A stretch of 26,943 nt of DNA from an uncultured Lachnospiraceae bacterium (lineage in GTDB: Bacteria; Bacillota; Clostridia; Lachnospirales; Lachnospiraceae). The notes below the pieces were generated by a model. It was not told the origin of the DNA and made no database searches. It worked only from the letters and a program-made list of their open reading frames with translations. Where the stretch lies: positions 1-26,943 of the forward strand of contig CAMOQY010000003.1 of the NCBI GenBank assembly GCA_946623295.1, in the 5' to 3' direction. The translations under genes were made by a program, and so were the position numbers. This document shows positions 23,894 to 26,943 of the stretch, one piece after another. Within the stretch, counting starts at the first letter, position 1. Each line of letters starts with the position of its first letter.

Positions 23894-24943
23894 CTATTTC
23901 ATCCTGTCAAAAAGCACCGGCATGTGCTTTTTGAGGCTGTGCGTCAGCCGTCCAAGCCTAAGGCAGCCGGAGGCGCTGCGGCGCTTCATGCACGAGGCGA
24001 GCCTTTTCATCACTATATTGTCGGGTTTCATATAGGGTACCATCTCGCGGTACAGCCTTGAGGAAAAGACCCTCTGTATGAAAAGGAGTCTGGCCTTCGG
24101 CCCGTAGGCCATGGCAGGTCTGTACAGTCTTTCCAGCGTGGAAAGAATATATCTCAGGTAGAGGTTCGCAAGGCGCGTATGCACATCGTCCGTATAGAGA
24201 GACCAGAATTTGTGCTGCTGCATGAGGCCGGCGATACGCTTCATGGCGAGCGGGTAATAGTCCACCAGCTCCCTGTGCGTCAAAGTCACCCTGCCTCTGC
24301 GGTAATGCGTGCCTATAACATCGAGGAATTTAGCCGTCCGCACTTCGTTGAAAAACGCGATATTGAACATCTCGTCCTCGTTGAAGGGCTGATCGGGTAT
24401 TTTGAGCTTTTTGATCTCTTCCGCTCTGTAGGCCTTGTTCCAGAGATAGCCGTAGAGCGATTTTTCCTCCATGTCCATGACCGCGAGGCGCAGCAGCCGC
24501 TGATCCGTATAGCTGCGGCCGTCCATCGTGACGTCGCGGAAGCCTTTTATCTCACCGTTCTCATCGAGGTACTCCTCGCGGTTCCCCCAGATGATCACGT
24601 CGGGGCGGCTTACGGCCGCCTCATGAACCTTTTTCAGGAGCCCCTCACTGTATATATCGTCCGAATCCAGGAACATGATATACTCTCCGCGGGCCTCGGA
24701 TATACCCTTGTTGCGGGCCTCAGCGGGACCGTTGTTGTCGGCGAGAGCTATGACCCTGACTCTGGAGTCGGCGTCTCCCAGACTGTGTGCCAGCACAAAG
24801 CTCCAGTCTCTGGAGCCGTCGTCCACGATCAGCACCTCGAGATCGGTAAAGCTCTGCTCTGTCACGGAGCCGACTGCCTCAGCCAGCGTTTTTTCCGCGT
24901 TGTAGCAGGGTATGATGACTGTGAAAAAAGGCGTTTTCTCCAA
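23894..24943 (-). CDS. GT2-family glycosyltransferase
   Basis: A 349-residue GT-A enzyme with FFTVIIPCYNAEKTLAEAV at the start, VLIVDDGSRDWSF, and YIMFLDSDDIYSEG. The C-terminal part is basic and helical (SRLYREMVPYMKPDN onward), which suggests contact with the membrane. The start is a TTG at 24943 with a GGAGAGA ribosome binding site. Two bases separate it from the stop of the upstream GT2 gene. The sugar donor is unknown. Confidence 0.93.
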   Translation of the reverse strand: MEKTPFFTVIIPCYNAEKTLAEAVGSVTEQSFTDLEVLIVDDGSRDWSFVLAHSLGDADSRVRVIALADNNGPAEARNKGISEARGEYIMFLDSDDIYSEGLLKKVHEAAVSRPDVIIWGNREEYLDENGEIKGFRDVTMDGRSYTDQRLLRLAVMDMEEKSLYGYLWNKAYRAEEIKKLKIPDQPFNEDEMFNIAFFNEVRTAKFLDVIGTHYRRGRVTLTHRELVDYYPLAMKRIAGLMQQHKFWSLYTDDVHTRLANLYLRYILSTLERLYRPAMAYGPKARLLFIQRVFSSRLYREMVPYMKPDNIVMKRLASCMKRRSASGCLRLGRLTHSLKKHMPVLFDRMK

Positions 24944-24945
24944 TG

Positions 24946-26034
24946 CTATCTCTCCGCTTTAAGTCTGGCAAAAAGCTTCGTATTCCTCGTCTTTACAAAA
25001 CTGATGCAGCGTCCCTCGGCAAGCGTGAGAGAAGCACTGCGCATCCGCACCGGAATGAGCATCAGCTTCATCATGAAGCTGCGCGGTCTGGCGTATCTCA
25101 GCGCCCACCCGACGTATTCATGGGCGAGCATTTTCTTTGTCTCCGCGCGCTTTTCCCGTCTGCTGAGCGTGCATCTGGGATTCGTCAGGTTTTCGATGCA
25201 GCCGATAAATCTCTCTATGTACCTTCTGGCGACAAACTCTCTGCTCCCGGGGCTGTCGACTCCCCAGTAGCTGTAGAGGTCGAGCATCCAGCCGTGCTCC
25301 TCCTGGCGTTTTTCGTACATCTGGGGCCTGTAGGCAGCGGTCTCGGACTCAGCTCTTTTCCTGATAAAGTGATAATACCGCCCGGACGTGACGACGACCC
25401 TCTCCACATCGCGTATCCCCGAGAGAACAAAGGGAAAATCGTCCCAGAAGGTCGACGGAAATCTCATGTGTTTTTCCTCGGCATAGCTTCTGAGCCAGAG
25501 CTTGTTCCAGGGAGTGTAGAGCAGATTCCTGTCAAAGAGCTCATGCGCGTGCTCGCGGAACTGCCCGCGCCCGTAGACGGCATCCTCTGCAAAAAGCGTG
25601 TCTCTGCGGTACTTTTCGCCGTCGTAATACGTATCGATATAGTAACCTGCCACGACGAGCTGCGCGCCGTTTTTGTCTGCAAGCGCGACCATATCGGAGA
25701 GCATTCCCGGCTCGGCGTAGTCGTCAGAGTCCATGAAGTAAAGATACCTGCCCCGGGCCCTGTCCATGCAGAAATTCCTGGCAGCCGGAGCGCCGGCATT
25801 TGCCTGGTGAAAGACCTGTATCCTGGAGTCGCGAGCTGCATACTCGTCGCAGATATCTCCGCTCCGGTCCGGACTTCCGTCGTCCACTATCAGCAGTTCA
25901 AAATCGCCGAGGGTCTGTGAAAGCACGCTTTCTATCGCTCTGCCCACATATTCCTCTACCCGGTATACGGGCATGATCACCGTTACGGCGGGCTCGCGTC
26001 CGTTTTCCATTGTCTGTGTGTCAGCGCTGCTCAT
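24946..26034 (-). CDS. GT2-family glycosyltransferase
   Basis: The 362-residue GT-A enzyme has VTVIMPVYRVEEYVGRAIES, LLIVDDGSPDRSGDICDEY, the PAARNFCMDRARG stretch and YLYFMDSDDY, as expected of the family, followed by a helical C-terminal half rich in Arg and Tyr. Several in-frame ATGs exist; I prefer 26034, preceded by GGCGGG and overlapping the sugar-transferase stop by 14 bases, over 26061 and 26010. It is the second visible gene of the polysaccharide block. Confidence 0.92.
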   Translation of the reverse strand: MSSADTQTMENGREPAVTVIMPVYRVEEYVGRAIESVLSQTLGDFELLIVDDGSPDRSGDICDEYAARDSRIQVFHQANAGAPAARNFCMDRARGRYLYFMDSDDYAEPGMLSDMVALADKNGAQLVVAGYYIDTYYDGEKYRRDTLFAEDAVYGRGQFREHAHELFDRNLLYTPWNKLWLRSYAEEKHMRFPSTFWDDFPFVLSGIRDVERVVVTSGRYYHFIRKRAESETAAYRPQMYEKRQEEHGWMLDLYSYWGVDSPGSREFVARRYIERFIGCIENLTNPRCTLSRREKRAETKKMLAHEYVGWALRYARPRSFMMKLMLIPVRMRSASLTLAEGRCISFVKTRNTKLFARLKAER

Positions 26035-26943
26035 CGGTCCCGCCATTCTTAAGATGCTCATCTACCATCTGCACGATATGCTCCTGCCTCTCCGAAGCTT
26101 CATCGTCATAAGCCTCGGTGCTCTTGTCGGGACGAAGCAGCACGAACAGCGTCTGCAGGATTATCTTAAAATCATTCCAGAGGCTGAAGGTCTGGATATA
26201 GGTGAGGTCCAGCAGCAGCTTGTCCTTGGGTGAAGTGTTGTATTTGCCGTGGATCTGCGCGTAGCCCGTGATCCCGGCTTTCATGCGGTAGCGGTACATA
26301 TACTCGGGCATCTCCTGCACGTTCATGTACACGCGGTCCGCCATCTCCGCTCTCGGGCCGACTACGCTCATCTCGCCCTTTATCACGTTTACGAACTGAG
26401 GTATCTCGTCTATGCGGAATTTTCTGATAAAGCGTCCGATCTTTGTGATACGCTTGTCATCGTCGGTCACCATGGCTTTTCCGGAGTCCTCGCGCATCGT
26501 GCGCAGCTTGTAAAGCTTGAAGAAGCGTCCGCTTATGGTAACTCTGTTCTGCGAAAAGATCACATGTCCGCCGTCCTCAGCCTTGATCAGGACCGCGCAT
26601 ATAAGCAGCAGCGGGCTCGTAATGACAAGCCCCGCGGCGCTGATGACGATATCCGCAAGCCTCTTTACGATACGCTGATGCATATTCTTTTCCTTTACAA
26701 AGGATCGGATGATCGTCTCATCGCCCAGCAGCATCAGCTCCGAGGTCTGAGTGACAAGGTCAGGGACCTCAGGCGTGCGGTATACGTTTTTGCGCTTTGA
26801 ATAGCAGTATTCCAGAAGCTTTCCGGAGAGGTCATAGGGCAGACCGTCCAGAAAAACGCTGTCGTGGAGAATTATCTCCTCATACAGGCCGGGCTCATCG
26901 CTGCGGATGATCTTCGTGATCCTGTACTGCTTTTTGTATTTCT
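26021..26943 (-). CDS. Polyprenyl-phosphate sugar phosphotransferase (WbaP/exopolysaccharide type), 5' end missing
   Basis: The frame stays open to the window edge, so 306 C-terminal residues are visible and the start lies outside. Near residue 90 of the visible part begins the bacterial sugar-transferase domain: KRLADIVISAAGLVITSPLL (membrane segment), FKLYKLRTM, the catalytic RIDEIPQ with Asp-Glu, MSVVGPRAE, and GITGYAQIHGKYN. The enzyme transfers a sugar-1-phosphate to undecaprenyl phosphate, the first step of repeat-unit assembly. The visible upstream 70-90 residues are a Rossmann-like region seen in long WbaP-type proteins. The end (TEAYDDEASERQEHIVQMV) is acidic. It overlaps the next GT2 gene. 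Confidence 0.93.
   Translation of the reverse strand, partial: KYKKQYRITKIIRSDEPGLYEEIILHDSVFLDGLPYDLSGKLLEYCYSKRKNVYRTPEVPDLVTQTSELMLLGDETIIRSFVKEKNMHQRIVKRLADIVISAAGLVITSPLLLICAVLIKAEDGGHVIFSQNRVTISGRFFKLYKLRTMREDSGKAMVTDDDKRITKIGRFIRKFRIDEIPQFVNVIKGEMSVVGPRAEMADRVYMNVQEMPEYMYRYRMKAGITGYAQIHGKYNTSPKDKLLLDLTYIQTFSLWNDFKIILQTLFVLLRPDKSTEAYDDEASERQEHIVQMVDEHLKNGGTDEQR

Noticed and set aside
24179..25270. Plus-strand open frame of 363 residues across two GT2 genes
   Set aside because: It spans the junction of two clear glycosyltransferases and lacks motifs; long antisense frames are common at this base composition.

Overview
The window reads as a chromosomal segment of a Gram-positive anaerobe of the class Clostridia, possibly Lachnospiraceae-like; the family is a guess. 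Supporting evidence: moderately high G+C, Firmicutes-type genes (RNase J, a YerC-type TrpR-like regulator, DUF1934/YwiB, LytR-CpsA-Psr protein, class B sortase with an SPQTG substrate, tyrosine kinase plus PHP-type phosphatase), strong -35/-10 promoters with 17-base spacers, and frequent GGAGG-type ribosome binding sites with several TTG starts. All 27 genes lie on the minus strand, so transcription runs from high to low coordinates. No tRNA, rRNA, CRISPR array, insertion sequence or phage gene was seen, and no gap between genes exceeds 300 bases.

In transcription order: (1) 26943-18570 is a surface-polysaccharide block entering from outside the window: a polyprenyl-phosphate sugar transferase (5' end cut off), three GT2 glycosyltransferases and a Wzy/WaaL-type membrane protein. 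Tightly spaced housekeeping genes follow: RNase J, a YerC-like regulator and thioredoxin reductase. (2) 18532-15615: a perfect consensus promoter, a possible WalR box, two paralogous secreted SH3-NlpC/P60 peptidoglycan hydrolases and a strong terminator. (3) 15576-10024: a GT4 glycosyltransferase, a PlsC-like acyltransferase, a TPR protein with two CxxC pairs, a DUF4037 nucleotidyltransferase-fold protein and a MATE transporter. (4) 10002-9638: a monocistronic cold-shock gene with its own promoter and terminator. (5) 9625-5714: ddl, murI, a DUF1934 gene and a D,D-carboxypeptidase, forming a D-amino-acid/peptidoglycan operon. (6) 5685-1: a promoter with a palindrome over its -35 box, then Wzz-like co-polymerase, BY-kinase, PHP phosphatase, class B sortase, sortase substrate, LCP ligase and the N-terminus of a CapD/WbpM-type dehydratase.

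Almost everything concerns the cell envelope. Blocks 1 and 6 together supply initiation, sugar addition, polymerisation, chain-length control by phosphorylation, and attachment to the wall. Block 5 makes and trims the D-Ala ends of the wall peptides, and block 2 cuts the wall. Block 3 probably makes or modifies a glycolipid, with two poorly understood partners. The least conventional features are the sortase-substrate pair inside the polysaccharide operon, the (Gly-Tyr)6 tail on the kinase, the natural six-histidine run in the LCP protein, and the TPR/DUF4037 pair next to lipid and sugar transferases.
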